Assembly: GCF_963678635.1 (NCBI RefSeq)
Contig: NC_087062.1
Span: 72,879,345-72,943,344 of the forward strand
From: Symsagittifera roscoffensis
Taxonomy: Eukaryota; Xenacoelomorpha; Acoela; Convolutidae
Direction: 5' to 3'
DNA length: 64,000 bases
The notes beneath the pieces were generated by a model. The model ran no database searches, was not told the DNA's origin, and saw nothing but the letters and a program-made list of their open reading frames with translations. The number at the start of each line of letters is the position of its first letter. The stretch's first letter is position 1. Both the position numbers and the translations under genes were made by a program. Positions 45,329-55,059 of the stretch are shown here, piece by piece.

Positions 45329-46306
45329 CTATACTCGACCACGTCGAGTGGTGGTTCGCGAGGGCTTGTAATCATCAAGTCCTCCAGATCCACACTGACT
45401 GATGACCTCCATTTCTAGCTCAGTATCCGCCAGAGTCCGTGCATTTTTCTTCGAATTCGTGGCCGTTGTGGTCAAACCTGCCAATAGCATAGGGGGTATC
45501 AGGTTCTCTTTTTCTCCCCCGGCCAGCGTCGCATCATCTCTTTGCCCACTTCCGCCTGAACGAGCTACTCCTGCCAACGACGCCACCACTGCCACCACAA
45601 CTTTCTGGTTCGCGGCTCTGCTTCCTGTCTTTCCTTTCAACCGCTTCAGCCCTTTTTTGGCTCGTCTGACGGGTAATTTTTTCGTCATCTGCCGATCATC
45701 GGGACTGTCCTCTGTGACTGACTCGGTCCGAACATCAGACTCTACAGAGTTCATTGTTTTCTCTAGAACCTCGCGCATGATGGGTTGGTTTAATCCCACC
45801 TTCATCACGGACTGCTTCCCGTATCTACGTATCACGTCCCATGTCCTCTCCATGAAGGTCACTCGGTTCCAGGTTACTCCTGTCTTACGTTCCAGTTCGC
45901 TCTGGTATCTCTCCCATTTCTCTTCCGGTAGCGTAATCAGGAAGGATACCCTCATAGTCTCTTCAATCTTCCTCCTCCTTGATGACTCATGGAGCAGTTT
46001 TTGTGGGTCCCTACTCCGGTAGTCCATTGCCAGGCTTATTAGGTCCACTGGGGATACGCTAGCCGGCGCCTCCTTCGTAGGGGACATGAAAGACGATGGA
46101 GTCATCAGCAATAGATTCCCATCGATATCCCCGTCGTCGTCTTCACTAAACTGGTTTTCCAGCAAGTCTCTCTCCAATGCTCCTAGGTCCAATTCACCCG
46201 ATTTCTCTCCGTTTCCCTCCATGTGATCATCGTCCTGATCCATCAGCTCGTCGTCATTCATATCAGATTTTGGCTTAGGTCCCGAAGGGCCTTGTCGCAT
46301 ATTCAT
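45329..46306 (-). CDS. Copy C: acidic to basic segment, longest open frame (325 codons)
   Basis: The order is: an acidic N-terminus (DDELMDQDDDHMEGNGEKSG); LDLGALERDLLENQFSEDD; LISLAMDYRSRDPQKLLHES; SRRRKIEETMRVSFLITLPE; EKWERYQSELERKTGVTWNR; WDVIRRYGKQSVMKVGLNQP; a strongly basic run (KKLPVRRAKKGLKRLKGKTG); and LADTELEMEVISQCGSGGLD. The acidic-helix-basic layout resembles linker or nucleic-acid-binding regions of structural polyproteins, but no family is recognised. Compared with copy D, ~110 bp is missing just upstream (46,306-46,323). Confidence 0.5.
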   Translation of the reverse strand: MNMRQGPSGPKPKSDMNDDELMDQDDDHMEGNGEKSGELDLGALERDLLENQFSEDDDGDIDGNLLLMTPSSFMSPTKEAPASVSPVDLISLAMDYRSRDPQKLLHESSRRRKIEETMRVSFLITLPEEKWERYQSELERKTGVTWNRVTFMERTWDVIRRYGKQSVMKVGLNQPIMREVLEKTMNSVESDVRTESVTEDSPDDRQMTKKLPVRRAKKGLKRLKGKTGSRAANQKVVVAVVASLAGVARSGGSGQRDDATLAGGEKENLIPPMLLAGLTTTATNSKKNARTLADTELEMEVISQCGSGGLDDYKPSRTTTRRGRV

Positions 46307-46322
46307 GCCCGAGTCCGGCCGC

Positions 46323-46781
46323 TCATCTGCACTCTTTTGCCACTTCCAGTATCGCTACTTTCACCTCTGCTGACCACTTCAATCTTAATAAATCATCTGT
46401 GGGGGCATACACTTCATTCCACGCATCAGCCAAGACCTCCGGTCTCCTGGAAGGTGGTGCCTTGATCTTCTTCCTGCTCCAAGCATCAGGAAACGTGGAG
46501 TCAAACGTATGCATGGCCGCAGCGTTCCAACTGATGAAGCTCGGCTCCATCCCTTTACTCCACTTAACCATTCTCCTTTCCGCATCACGAGCCACTCCGA
46601 TGCGAGGAGCAATGGCGGGAGATGTGACTCCCAACAACATCCTCCTTATCGGTGGGTATCGGGGGCATTGGTCCGGCAATGGCCTGGACCCAGAAAGCCA
46701 CTCTTGCTGGTTTTCCTTGATATGTGCGTATTCTTCCTGCCAAAGTGGGACCAGCATCGCCTCTCTTGAATCCTTCGCCAC
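46323..46781 (-). CDS. Copy C: segment with the RRMLLGVTSPAIAPR motif
   Basis: This 152-codon frame contains EEYAHIKENQQEWLSGSRPL, RRMLLGVTSPAIAPRIGVAR, WNAAAMHTFDSTFPDAWSRK and WSAEVKVAILEVAKE. The preceding frame ends in a TGA at about 46,782 where copy D has CGA (Arg). One base change thus splits the protein here. The function is unknown. Confidence 0.5.
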   Translation of the reverse strand: MAKDSREAMLVPLWQEEYAHIKENQQEWLSGSRPLPDQCPRYPPIRRMLLGVTSPAIAPRIGVARDAERRMVKWSKGMEPSFISWNAAAMHTFDSTFPDAWSRKKIKAPPSRRPEVLADAWNEVYAPTDDLLRLKWSAEVKVAILEVAKECR

Positions 46782-46784
46782 TGG

Positions 46785-47582
46785 TCACAGATTCCAAAGC
46801 TTCGGATTGAACTGGACATGGGAACGGTCCTCGCGGCCCATTCGGCACTTGAAATGATTGTTAAACTCCATCAGCACCCAACCCGGCTCTTCTATTCTTC
46901 CGAATAACCTATCGTCGCTGGCCAACCCTCTCAGCTCCCTCTGTTCCACCCAATTCAGCACGGAACAATCCACAATCGAGACTAAGTTGACATACAACAC
47001 CGAGTTTCTGTATGCCTTCACCTGTACATCCGGGATCACAAATGACATCACGGGTCCATACACCACCGTGACGAATTTCTGCAATCCATGAGTTAGAGCC
47101 AGCGGATCGATCCGCATCATAACGGCCAGATCTGTCAGCAAGGGCATGCCACTATACTGCTTACATTCAGCCGCATCCATCGCCAACTTATCTTCTCCTG
47201 TGATACTCCTGTTCTGTTGCAGGAGATATTGGAGCAAGAGGATCCTCCAGTCCTTCATCTTCCTGAGAGAGGCGGTATCCAACTGCGCGTTGAATTCACG
47301 ACTAGTTCCCAGAAGTTGTTCTGGGTAGCGCAATAGCACGAGCAAATCGCCCAACCGACCATATGTCATCGCAATCAGGGTGAAGAGTCCGTCCAATCTC
47401 AGGACTGCCAAAGCCTGGGTGAAGAGATTCGCAGGTCCCTTCACGAAATTCTCGTGACCAAATGTCACGTACGAGGCTAATATCAGGCCTATCGACAGTT
47501 TCCGGATATCCTTGACAAAGCTCGCGATCAGGTTCCGGAAGACCCTCTCGGGCAGCACGTTGACAGGAAGGATGGCGTCCAT
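46785..47582 (-). CDS. Copy C: long helical segment (265 codons)
   Basis: This open frame contains RVFRNLIASFVKDIRKLSIG, LILASYVTFGHENFVKGPAN, LFTLIAMTYGRLGDLLVLLR, MPLLTDLAVMMRIDPLALTH, GLQKFVTVVYGPVMSFVIPD, CSVLNWVEQRELRGLASDDR and FNPKLWNL. The first half is hydrophobic-helical and could be mistaken for membrane helices, but charged residues interrupt each run. The same segment in copy D lies at 59,363-58,640. No recognised family. Confidence 0.5.
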   Translation of the reverse strand: MDAILPVNVLPERVFRNLIASFVKDIRKLSIGLILASYVTFGHENFVKGPANLFTQALAVLRLDGLFTLIAMTYGRLGDLLVLLRYPEQLLGTSREFNAQLDTASLRKMKDWRILLLQYLLQQNRSITGEDKLAMDAAECKQYSGMPLLTDLAVMMRIDPLALTHGLQKFVTVVYGPVMSFVIPDVQVKAYRNSVLYVNLVSIVDCSVLNWVEQRELRGLASDDRLFGRIEEPGWVLMEFNNHFKCRMGREDRSHVQFNPKLWNL

Positions 47583-48192
47583 CCCACTCCCATTCCACCC
47601 AAGATAGCGTCTGATTGTTCCTATTGTGCCCTCGTGGCCAAAATATTAGCTTGGAACTTATCAATTGACATCGTGTTCACGTCCTACATCATTTGTAACA
47701 TCATGCCCCCGGCTAACTCCCCCACTCGTTAAACAAGTTCTTCAGATACGCGTGTATCTCTTTGATTACCGCCGGTGCATGCTCGAACGCGTCTTCTCCC
47801 AAGGTACACAATCTCGGTGACAAGTACACTCATGAGTTGGTGTGTGGCTTTGTCTGCAAAGCCAATGCCATGAGATCCTCTTTTGCCGATGTCTTATTTT
47901 TTTCTAAATGTCCTCCCCTGCTCATTCTCTGCGCAATCCATTTGTCTGAACCAGAGATCATTGGCCACCTGTTGTACCAACAAGTGATCGTCATCAACCC
48001 CTGGTCTCAACTTCAGCTACCTGGCCAAGTTGGACAGCTCCAACCCCAGGACCTCATCCTGCACCAGCCGATTTGTGCTACAATCCTTGAATCCCTGTAT
48101 GGCATTGGAAATGTCAGCCCAAATGGCAGGAACCTCGGATCGTGACGGATAGTAGTTGTTGGGTTCCACCGTTCTGTTTGGCGCGGGTAATA
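47583..48192 (-). pseudogene. Copy C: link between SGNH domain 2 and helical segment
   Basis: This is readable only in pieces. The matching copy D stretch (60,147-59,539) is open and contains NRIVDTNIFYPLRSELPVVW, ADISNAIQELKDCSMLLKIR and VQFLVQLVADDAGSDKWIVL. In copy C the same words appear with stops and frame changes. Confidence 0.45.
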
Positions 48193-48702
48193 TCACGCTG
48201 AATCGCCCTCTGCTGCCTTTGTGACCATCGTGTACACAAACTGAAGGGATTCTGGCAATGTGGCATACCCAGGCGACAACACAAAGATGACTTTCACTAC
48301 ATTCTTAGTAAAGTGTCGTTGTATTGATGACTCTGCTGAGAGCAATGTCATTATCGCCTCACCTATGACTTCATTGCTCGGGTTCGACCCATCCGTCAGA
48401 CGGGACAACAACCCTCTGCTCTGCAGGTGGTCATTCGAGCCGGCAACTACTATCACCTGCGGCTCCATGCTGACTATCCTTCGCACATTTATCGTCATGC
48501 CTGCTGACTGCCCCCAGTCCAACTTAGGCGCCGTCAAGAAATTCACATCGGGCCAAAAGAGAGAACGTGGTGTGTAGAGGTAATCCGAACTGGTCACTAT
48601 CAGGTATTTGGCAGCCTTTTTATCCAAGGGATCATATGCGGCAAACAGGCTGTCCCCGACTGTTGCTTTCAATCCCGGATATCTCTTGTCGTCTCCTTCC
48701 AC
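48193..48702 (-). pseudogene. Copy C: second SGNH-hydrolase-like domain
   Basis: This 169-codon frame contains ATVGDSLFAAYD near its start and PQVIVVAGSNDHLQSRGLLS about 70 codons later. GDS and G-x-ND are block I (nucleophile Ser) and block III (oxyanion Asn) of SGNH/GDSL hydrolases. The strands around them (KYLIVTSSD, VKVIFVLSPGYA) fit an alpha/beta fold. The closing D-x-x-H of block V is not seen in this frame. Copy D keeps GDSLFAAF and GSND in different frames. SGNH enzymes are usually esterases or acetylhydrolases. Whether this copy was ever catalytic is open. Confidence 0.5.
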
Positions 48703-49201
48703 CGAGGTCGTGGTTTAGCGAACTGCCTGTACATCTTGTGATGCTTGTTGTTAGGCTTATTCTTTGCCAGAAACTTGCCCTTCCCAGCAGGTGGAGTCAG
48801 TTCTCTGGCTCTCCGACAGACGTCCGTAAGAGATCGGGTATTCAAGGGCCCAAAGGTATTGTCCTGAGACAATCCATTAAGGTCCACGTACCAGAGCGTA
48901 GTCGCGGAGCTAAACTGTTCCTGTTCCGCTAACAGCTAATCCACGCCTGGTACTTGATATAAACGCGACACTAAGGGCCATCTCCGCCGATCATCTTCCT
49001 TGCGTCCTCCCGACACCTCAATGTGTTCATGTTCAATTTCGCTGACATGTCCGTCTTGTATTGTCCCCAACCGCTTGTGTCTGGACGATTCCAAAGCAGC
49101 ACGCATTTTGGCTCAACTCCCTCCACCGGCATGGCGCTGGTCGACTGGTTTGCTGTCGAGGCAGGAGTTGCCGTAGTGGTCGGATCACCTGTCTTAGACA
49201 C
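48703..49201 (-). pseudogene. Copy C: linker between the two SGNH domains
   Basis: The frames at 49,201-48,971 and 48,887-48,669 correspond to the C-terminal half of the copy D frame 61,357-60,506. Words in common: CVLLWNRPD, WGQYKTDMS, RSLTDVCRRARELTPP and NKHHKMYRQFAKPRPR. Ser/Thr/Pro-rich with a short basic end; likely flexible. Confidence 0.45.
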
Positions 49202-49204
49202 GGT

Positions 49205-49609
49205 CTAGGACCTAGGCTGATTCTGATCAATCGATCTCCCCAGTCGGCTCTCCAACGATTGTCTTCTAGGGAGAGCAGCAGTGCTCAAGCTTTCTTTCAC
49301 ATCTGAGCTTGGAGCTACGGGAGCAGTTGCACCCGTTTCCGTTGCCAGGGGCCCGAGGCGATTTATGAGTGATTCTGGCACATTGCCCCTCACTCTACCT
49401 CCTCCAGTCCAATTGGTCCAAGCCAGTGAGTTGGTCGCCCAATATTCTGGCTTCACTTCCCTTAACTGCGTCTGGAACACGTCATTGATCCAGCGTCTCC
49501 CTTGCTGGGTGTTGAAATGTATTCCATCTCTGGTGAGCGCGAGATGATCAACCATGCGCAGTATGTTCTCAAGATCCATGAGTCGCAGCTCGCTGGGGTT
49601 ATTTCTCAC
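49205..49609 (-). pseudogene. Copy C: end of first SGNH domain plus linker
   Basis: The frame reads MDLENILRMVDHLALTRDGI followed by HFNTQQGRRWINDVFQ. DGIH provides the D-x-x-H of SGNH block V, the catalytic Asp-His pair. Copy D has DGIY here instead. Next come GGGRVRGNVPESLINRLGPL and a Ser/Pro-rich stretch. The N-terminal two thirds of this domain are damaged or missing in copy C. Confidence 0.55.
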
Positions 49610-49868
49610 CAGAGGGTGTCACGTTGCCGTTCATGAAATCAGGCACCAGAGTGCCCACCATCGGGCTCTGCGGTGTCGTGCACAGCACCACAAGTCTGGG
49701 CCTGTATTTCTCCTTCAGTTCATTCAGGAGGCAGACCAATAGAAGCTCCCACTTGCCCTCTGAGGTCACTGGGATTTCGAGACATCATTGTCCCGCGTAT
49801 TATCACCAACGTGTCTAGGTAATCTTCGCCCTGGAACTCCTGAGCCACGGAAGCTCAGGAGATTGTTT
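49610..49868 (-). pseudogene. Copy C: broken middle of first SGNH domain
   Basis: Minus-strand pieces such as DTLVII and RNPSDLRGQVG match copy D DTLVIMIGTDDVSR but are frameshifted. The block I GDS segment is absent: Gag unit G2 ends at 49,869 and is joined directly to the middle of the SGNH domain. A deletion therefore removed at least the segment equivalent to 61,650-62,050 of copy D. Confidence 0.5.
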
Positions 49869-50174
49869 TTAGATTGCTAGCATTGTTTTTAACTCTTCAC
49901 CCTTTACTCCATCCATGAACTTCGAGACGAATGGTAAGTTCCGCTCGGATATTCTCTCTTCGGGGTTGCTTCTCCTCCTAAGTAACTCAAGGTCGTCCTG
50001 AAACTTGTCTATGGATTCGTCATCTCTTTGACGCCTATTCTCGAACTTCACCATAGCCTGATGCCCTTGTACTCCAGAGCCGAAACGATTCAGCAGGAAG
50101 TCAAATATCTTGCGAGCGCTGTCTCTTTCGTTGGCCCTTTTCGCCATTACACAATTCAGGGCCGTACCCTCCAA
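49869..50174 (-). pseudogene. Gag unit G2: Ty3-like capsid domain
   Basis: This 101-codon frame reads ALNCVMAKRANERDSARKIF, LLNRFGSGVQGHQAMVKFEN, RRQRDDESIDKFQDDLELLR and SERNLPFVSKFMDGVKGEEL. A F-x-x-RFG helix followed by a D-E-S-x-D-x-F-x-D-x-L helix is the pattern of retrotransposon Gag capsid N-terminal domains. It assembles particles. It repeats unit G1 at 51,470-52,075 with few changes. Confidence 0.65.
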
Positions 50175-50231
50175 GTTGTTTGTAAGTGCGCTGCCTTGCT
50201 GCTTCTTTGAGAAAGTGCAACTTCATCGCCT

Positions 50232-51485
50232 CTATCCAAGAATCAATGCAGCCGTCTGACTCGTCTTTGATTTCGGCTTTTTCAGTGTCCTTCTTGACCT
50301 CTCTCCTCTCTCGGTTGACTTCGAGAGCTTGGTGATGAATGTTTCGAGAGATTTATTCAGAAGCTCAAACATCGAAGCATACATCGTTGTGTCCTGTGAG
50401 ACCGTGGTCAGATATGACACCGATTTCACTTGTGGCACGGTGGGCAATCTTGTCTCCGGAGTGGCATCCTGCCTGGCCTCGATGGGGCTGCTCTGTGCCG
50501 CTCCCTATTCCTAGATTTGTAACTCATTCTCGATTTTTGCTGGGCCCCGGCTTAGCTGCGTGCTCCATCCCCCTCGTCCAACCTGGCCTCGATGGGGCTG
50601 CCCTGTGCCGCTTCCTATTCCCAGATTTGCAACTCGTTCTCGATTTTTGCTGGGCCCCGGCTTAGCTGCGTGCTCCATCCCCATCATTCGCCTGGCGTGA
50701 ACGCTCCCCTGGAGCGGAACGCTCCTCCTGATTGCTTCTGTTTAAGATCTCGTCTAGCTTCCGCATCATCAGGTGAGATTTGCCATCTAACTTTTTTTCC
50801 AGGCTAGTCGTCGTATGAGCATAGGCATTGTCATGATCGTTCAACAATCGCTCGATCTCTCGTGTCTTCCTAACTTCTCTTTCCTCTGACTCCTTGTTTG
50901 CCTGTGCCAAGCTCTCCGCCAGGCATTGATCGGTGTTGCGAATCATTGAGCCTGATCGACTCTCGCCTGCGAATTTACGTGTGTCAGCTCATCCTGCAAA
51001 TTATCTTGTTGACCCTGGTGAGCTCTCTCATCGACTCGATCCATTCTCTTGGTCATGTCCCGTCGCAGTTCCTCCAAGCCTATCATTACGCCAGCAAACA
51101 TGTCGCTTATATCGCCTGCCGTCTCCAATGCCGGTGTTAGACCCAGAGAAGATGATGTCAACTGCGGTTGCAGCCTGGTACTCGATGACGCACCGCCTTT
51201 TTGCTTGCCCATCGACATCATCAATTTGTAGAACGTCGGCGATGCTCCCAGGGTTATTCCATCAGACATGGGTCTGGTCGGCGAGGTGGACAACGCCTTC
51301 TTGTTCATGTCGTTCCTTGGGCACGGCGTGAAGTTCACATCCGGGTGGGTTATCTCCGGATGGTCATAACTTGAACATGGACCTTCAGTTTGTAGTGACC
51401 TCGTGCGCTCATCGTACAAATATTTCCAGCTTTTCTTGACCTTCGAACCCGTTTGTTCTTTACTCGGACTTATACTCGACAACAT
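50232..51485 (-). pseudogene. Gag unit G2: N-terminal coiled-coil region
   Basis: The frames at 51,485-50,943, 50,946-50,662 and 50,447-50,232 read SSISPSKEQTGSKVKKSWKY, SSSTRLQPQLTSSSLGLTPA, GLEELRRDMTKRMDRVDERA, SLAQANKESEEREVRKTREI and KSLETFITKLSKSTERGERS. The heptad-like charged helix suggests a coiled coil ahead of capsid. A stop after VDQAQ and a 110-bp minisatellite break it. It is preserved in the same order in unit G1. Confidence 0.55.
50472..50691 (+). repeat. 110-bp minisatellite, two units
   Basis: CCTGGCCTCGATGGGGCTGC starts two adjacent 110-bp units (50,472 and 50,582) that differ at few positions. It lies inside Gag unit G2 and is absent from unit G1. Confidence 0.85.
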
Positions 51486-52075
51486 CGCTTTATGAGCAAA
51501 AACTCATGCGACTTCATACGCAAATCATCGGTCGTGGGTACCTGGTCAAGCGACAGGGTGAAGTGAGTGGCTAGCATTGTTTTTAACTCTTCACTTTTTA
51601 CTGCATCCATGAATTTCGAAACGATCGCTAAGTTCCGCTCGGATATTCTCTCATCGGGGTTGCTTCTCCTCCTAAGTATTTCAAGGTCGTCCAGAAACTT
51701 GTCTATGGATTCGTCATCTCTTTGACGCCTCTTCTCGAACTTCACCATAGCCTGATGCCCTTGTACTCCAGAGCCGAAACGATTCAGCAGGATGTCAAAT
51801 ATCTTGCGAGCGCTGTCTCGTTCGTTGGCCCTTTTTGCCATTACACAATTCAGGGCGGTACCCTCCGAGTTGCATGTAAGTGCGCTGCATTCCTGTTTCT
51901 TTGATAGATTCTCTTCTTCAAAGTGCAACTTCATCACCTCTATCCAAGAATCAATGCTGCCGTCTGACTTGTCTTTGTATGATTTCGGCTTTTTCAGTGT
52001 CCTTCTTGATCTCTCTCCTCTCTCGGTTGACTTCGAGAGCTTGGTGATGAATGTTTCGAGAGATTTATTTGGCAT
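51470..52075 (-). pseudogene. Gag unit G1: capsid domain, open frame of 201 codons
   Basis: The frame reads ETFITKLSKSTERGERSRRT, SWIEVMKLHFEEENLSKKQE, CVMAKRANERDSARKIFDIL, RFGSGVQGHQAMVKFEKRRQ, DDESIDKFLDDLEILRRRSN and MKSHEFLLIK. This is a complete Ty3-like capsid N-terminal domain: W-I-x-x-M-x-x-x-F, RFG, then the F-L-D-D-L-E helix. It ends where unit G2 begins (51,485). No nucleocapsid zinc knuckle follows in either unit. Period G1 to G2 is 1,272 bp, taken from the SSISPS starts at 52,757 and 51,485. Confidence 0.7.
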
Positions 52076-52084
52076 CTAACTTTT

Positions 52085-53170
52085 TTCTAGTCTAATCATC
52101 GTATGAGCATAGGCATTGTCATGATCGTTCAACAATCGATCGATCTCTCTTTTCATCCTAACCTCTCTTTCCTCTGACTCCTTGTTTGCCTGTGCCAAGC
52201 TCTCCGCCAGTCATTGATCGGTGTTGCGAATCAATTGAGCCTGATCGACTCTCGCCTGCGACTTCACGTGTGTCAGCTCATCCCGCAAACTCTCTTGACC
52301 CTGGCGAGCTCTCTCCTCGACTCAATCCATTCTCTTGGTCATGTCCCGTCGCATTTTCTCCAAGCCTGTCATTACGCCAGCAAACATGTCGCTTATATCG
52401 CCTGACGTCTCCAATGGAGGTGTTAGACGCAGAGAAGATGATGTCAACTGCGGTTGCAGCCTGGTAATCGCTGACGCACCGCCTCTTTGCTTGCCCATCG
52501 AAATCATCAATCTGTCGAACGTCAAAGATGCCCCAGGGTTATCCCATCGGCGAGGTGAACAATGCCTTCTTGTTCATGTCGTTCCTTGGGCACGGCGTGA
52601 AGTTCACATCCGGGTGGGTTATCTCCGGATGGTCATAACTGGAAGATAGACCTTCAGTTTGTAGTGACCTCGTGCACTCATCGTACAAATATTCCAGCTT
52701 TTCTTTGCTTTCGAACCCGTTTGTTCTTCACTCGGACTTATACTCGACATCATCGCGTTCCTGCTCTGCTCTGCTTGGAGATGAGTGGGTATTGGCCGGA
52801 TGTGATTGTTCTTTTCTCCACTTATGACTCTTAGTCTCTGATTTGGACATTCCCCTGAACAATACTTCCTCTCGCGGCTCGACATCGGAACGCTCCGAGA
52901 CTCTTCCGTCCTCTCGACTTCCTCCCGATCAAGGTCCTCGCCCGGCTCAAAGTCGGGTCGGGTGAGTGTTTGTTCCCCTTCGTCGAAGTGGTCCAGGAGC
53001 GGCGCCTAGCTTGCCATTTCGGCCTCGGCACTTCGCCCTTCATTGCCATCGAGGTTGATTTCGCTTCTTAGTCTCATTCCGCTCACTGAAAGATCAGCTT
53101 GATCATTAATCGATTCGCTGTCAGCAAAAACGTCGGAAACGCTGCTAAACGAAGATTGGCTACGCCTAGT
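52085..53170 (-). pseudogene. Gag unit G1: N-terminus and coiled coil
   Basis: From about 53,170 the minus strand reads FADSESINDQADLSVSGMRL, EINLDGNEGRSAEAEMAS, a stop, then LLDHFDEGEQTLTRPDFEPG and EEVERTEESRSVPMSSRE. It continues with RPIPTHLQAEQSRNAMMSSI and, in shifting frames, the same SISPS, LQPQLTSSSL and M-KRMD words as unit G2. This acidic N-terminus is present once, upstream of the duplicated part. A likely start is the ATG coding for MRLRSEINLD near 53,085. Confidence 0.5.
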
Positions 53171-53640
53171 TTAAAACTTTCGCTTGCTTCCCTTGCTCAG
53201 CCTTAGATTCTTAGTAGTCATACCTAGCGAGTCTCTACGCTGCATACTTTGTATTAAATCGTAATATTTGTGCAATTTCACGGCGATGTACACGTACCGC
53301 AAATAAGTTCAAGTTAATTTACTTAACGCTGCCTACTCGATTTCGTCAGTATTAAAAATTTCTTCTAGATTTCTCGATGATAATATTAGTGACTCAGCTA
53401 GTTACACACAGGGCCTGCTTAGTATCGAGATAATGCGAACTCCACCCAGTTGTCTAGTATAACAGTATCACAAAATTTTCAAAGATGTAGTCAATACACA
53501 AAACACAATTGATAATCAGATAAGAATATCCTGCAGGTGACAGTGACCTTTCATCAGTATCAATTTACCGCCACACTCTTATCAAATCACTGCTTTGTTA
53601 AAATCAAGCAATCTTTTGTATAAAAGCAGTGATGATTCAG
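53171..53640. other. Upstream region of copy C, no gene
   Basis: No open frame. It may hold the promoter or untranslated leader of the Gag frame, but no TATA box or other element is clear. Confidence 0.35.
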
Positions 53641-54030
53641 GAATAGATAAAAAAAACTTAGACTTAAAGAAAAAGTATTCCCTCAATCGGAACACTCCAA
53701 AAGAACGAAGCCCAGGACACTGTCTTCTCAAGTGAGTGAGTATTTGTCAAATACACTCACTGAGGTCTCCTTTTAGGTGTACTGCGATTGCCCGAGCTGT
53801 CCTACTAACCTACTAAAAAGCTCAAGGCAAACTCTGCTCGAAAATTTCTAAAGTCAATGAAAAAGCTCTCCCACACCCGGAATGCCCTAAGTGCACGAGA
53901 GCAGGGAACAATTTTTCTTCTCCAGTGAGTGTGTATTTGCCTAATACACTCACCAAGGTCTTCTTTTATGTGTTCCCGGATTGCCCGAGATTTCCTATTA
54001 AGTAGCTCAAGGCAACCACACAACCAAAAT
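53641..54030 (-). repeat. ~190-bp tandem duplication containing a conserved hairpin
   Basis: Two units (about 53,650-53,835 and 53,840-54,030) share CTTCTC-AGTGAGTG-GTATTTG, ATACACTCAC-AAGGTCT, ATTGCCCGAG and AGCTCAAGGCAA. Each holds an inverted repeat: GTGAGTG-AG-TATTTG with CAAATACACTCAC, and GTGAGTG-TG-TATT with AATACACTCAC. Both arms carry the same two-base bulge. Confidence 0.7.
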
Positions 54031-54189
54031 AACAATCAAAAAAAACTTTTGGATCGGGTACTTCTGACAGACCCGATCTAGAATCCAAAGTTGATCACAA
54101 ATTTCCGGGTAAAATTTCCGTGATCCTGATATGCGCGCCCGTTGTTAGTTTATCCCGACACTAAAGGGATATGTTCGTTGCTCAAATTA

Positions 54190-54600
54190 CCCCACAAGGT
54201 TTACCTAAGTTTTTTAATAATGAGGTTTGCTAAGAGGTTTAAGCCACTCCGGAAGGTTACTTCGGTGGGTTGTCAAGACACTTAACCTACTTCGGAGGGT
54301 TACTTCGAAGGGTACCTTAGTCAACTCAAGTGACTTCGGAGTGTCCCCTTTAACTCACTAAGGATGGTCAATAAGAGGCTTAATACGCTCCGGAGAGTTA
54401 CTTCGGAGGGTTCTTTCAAAATTTTTAAATTTTTGAGCCCTACTTAGAAGGGTCTCCAACTAGTCTCAAAAAGTGTCAAAAAAGGGTAAATTCTCTATGG
54501 GGGGTTCTTATAACTTCCTCGGAGGGTCTGGTGGAAAATTTAATTAAGACCTTTAACTAGGAAATTTGTGATCGATGGAGGGTACAATCGGACCGCGCCA
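54190..54600 (+). repeat. Array of degenerate TTCGGAGGGTT motifs
   Basis: Copies or near copies occur at 54,247 (CTCCGGAAGGTTAC), 54,291 (TTCGGAGGGTTAC), 54,304 (TTCGAAGGGTAC), 54,335 (TTCGGAGTGTC), 54,387 (CTCCGGAGAGTTAC), 54,402 (TTCGGAGGGTT), 54,445 (TTAGAAGGGTCTC), 54,515 (TCCTCGGAGGGTCTGG) and 54,575 (GGAGGGTAC). Spacing is irregular. No coding. Confidence 0.65.
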
Positions 54601-55059
54601 ATCGTGCCCCCCACCACTTAAGTTTTAATGAAATAGTACCCGAACGATACTAAAATTGTTTCAACGATACCCAACAGTTGTTGTGGATGTTTTCTCTGAT
54701 GTCCCAATTGAGTGTGGAACATTTCGATCAGCTTGCCACTCTACCCTCCGGTCACCGGCAAAATCACCATTAACGTGCTTAAATACTCAAATTACACTCA
54801 AGGGAGGGTACCCAAACCTTCGCCAAAACAAACAATTTTTCTATCAAAAATGATATAAATCAATCTGAAACAACACCAAATAGGAAGATCAGATCAAATC
54901 TAGTTCGGAAATAACATATAAACTGTCACTTTATGTGTTTTACTGTTTTTGTGGTCTTTTTTGGATTTTTTACTGTTTTTTGTACTTTTTTGTTCTCAAA
55001 TAAATTTGTTATTGGCTTTTTCTTGGTTATACACTATTTTTGTTTGGTTTTACGCTTAC
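54601..55059. other. Non-coding, continues the GGAGGGT theme
   Basis: The same motif appears in both orientations (ACCCTCCGGTCACCGG at 54,740; GGGAGGGTACCC at 54,801). T-rich tracts follow at 54,930-55,060. No gene is seen. Confidence 0.4.

Noticed and set aside
45402-46022. 206-codon plus-strand frame
   Set aside because: It lies antisense to the longest copy C frame and is Ser/Thr/Phe-rich as expected for a shadow; the minus frame is conserved in copies A and D.
46785-47582. Membrane protein or envelope glycoprotein
   Set aside because: The helical runs are interrupted by charged residues, no signal peptide or clear transmembrane anchor is seen, and no Cys pattern fits an envelope protein.
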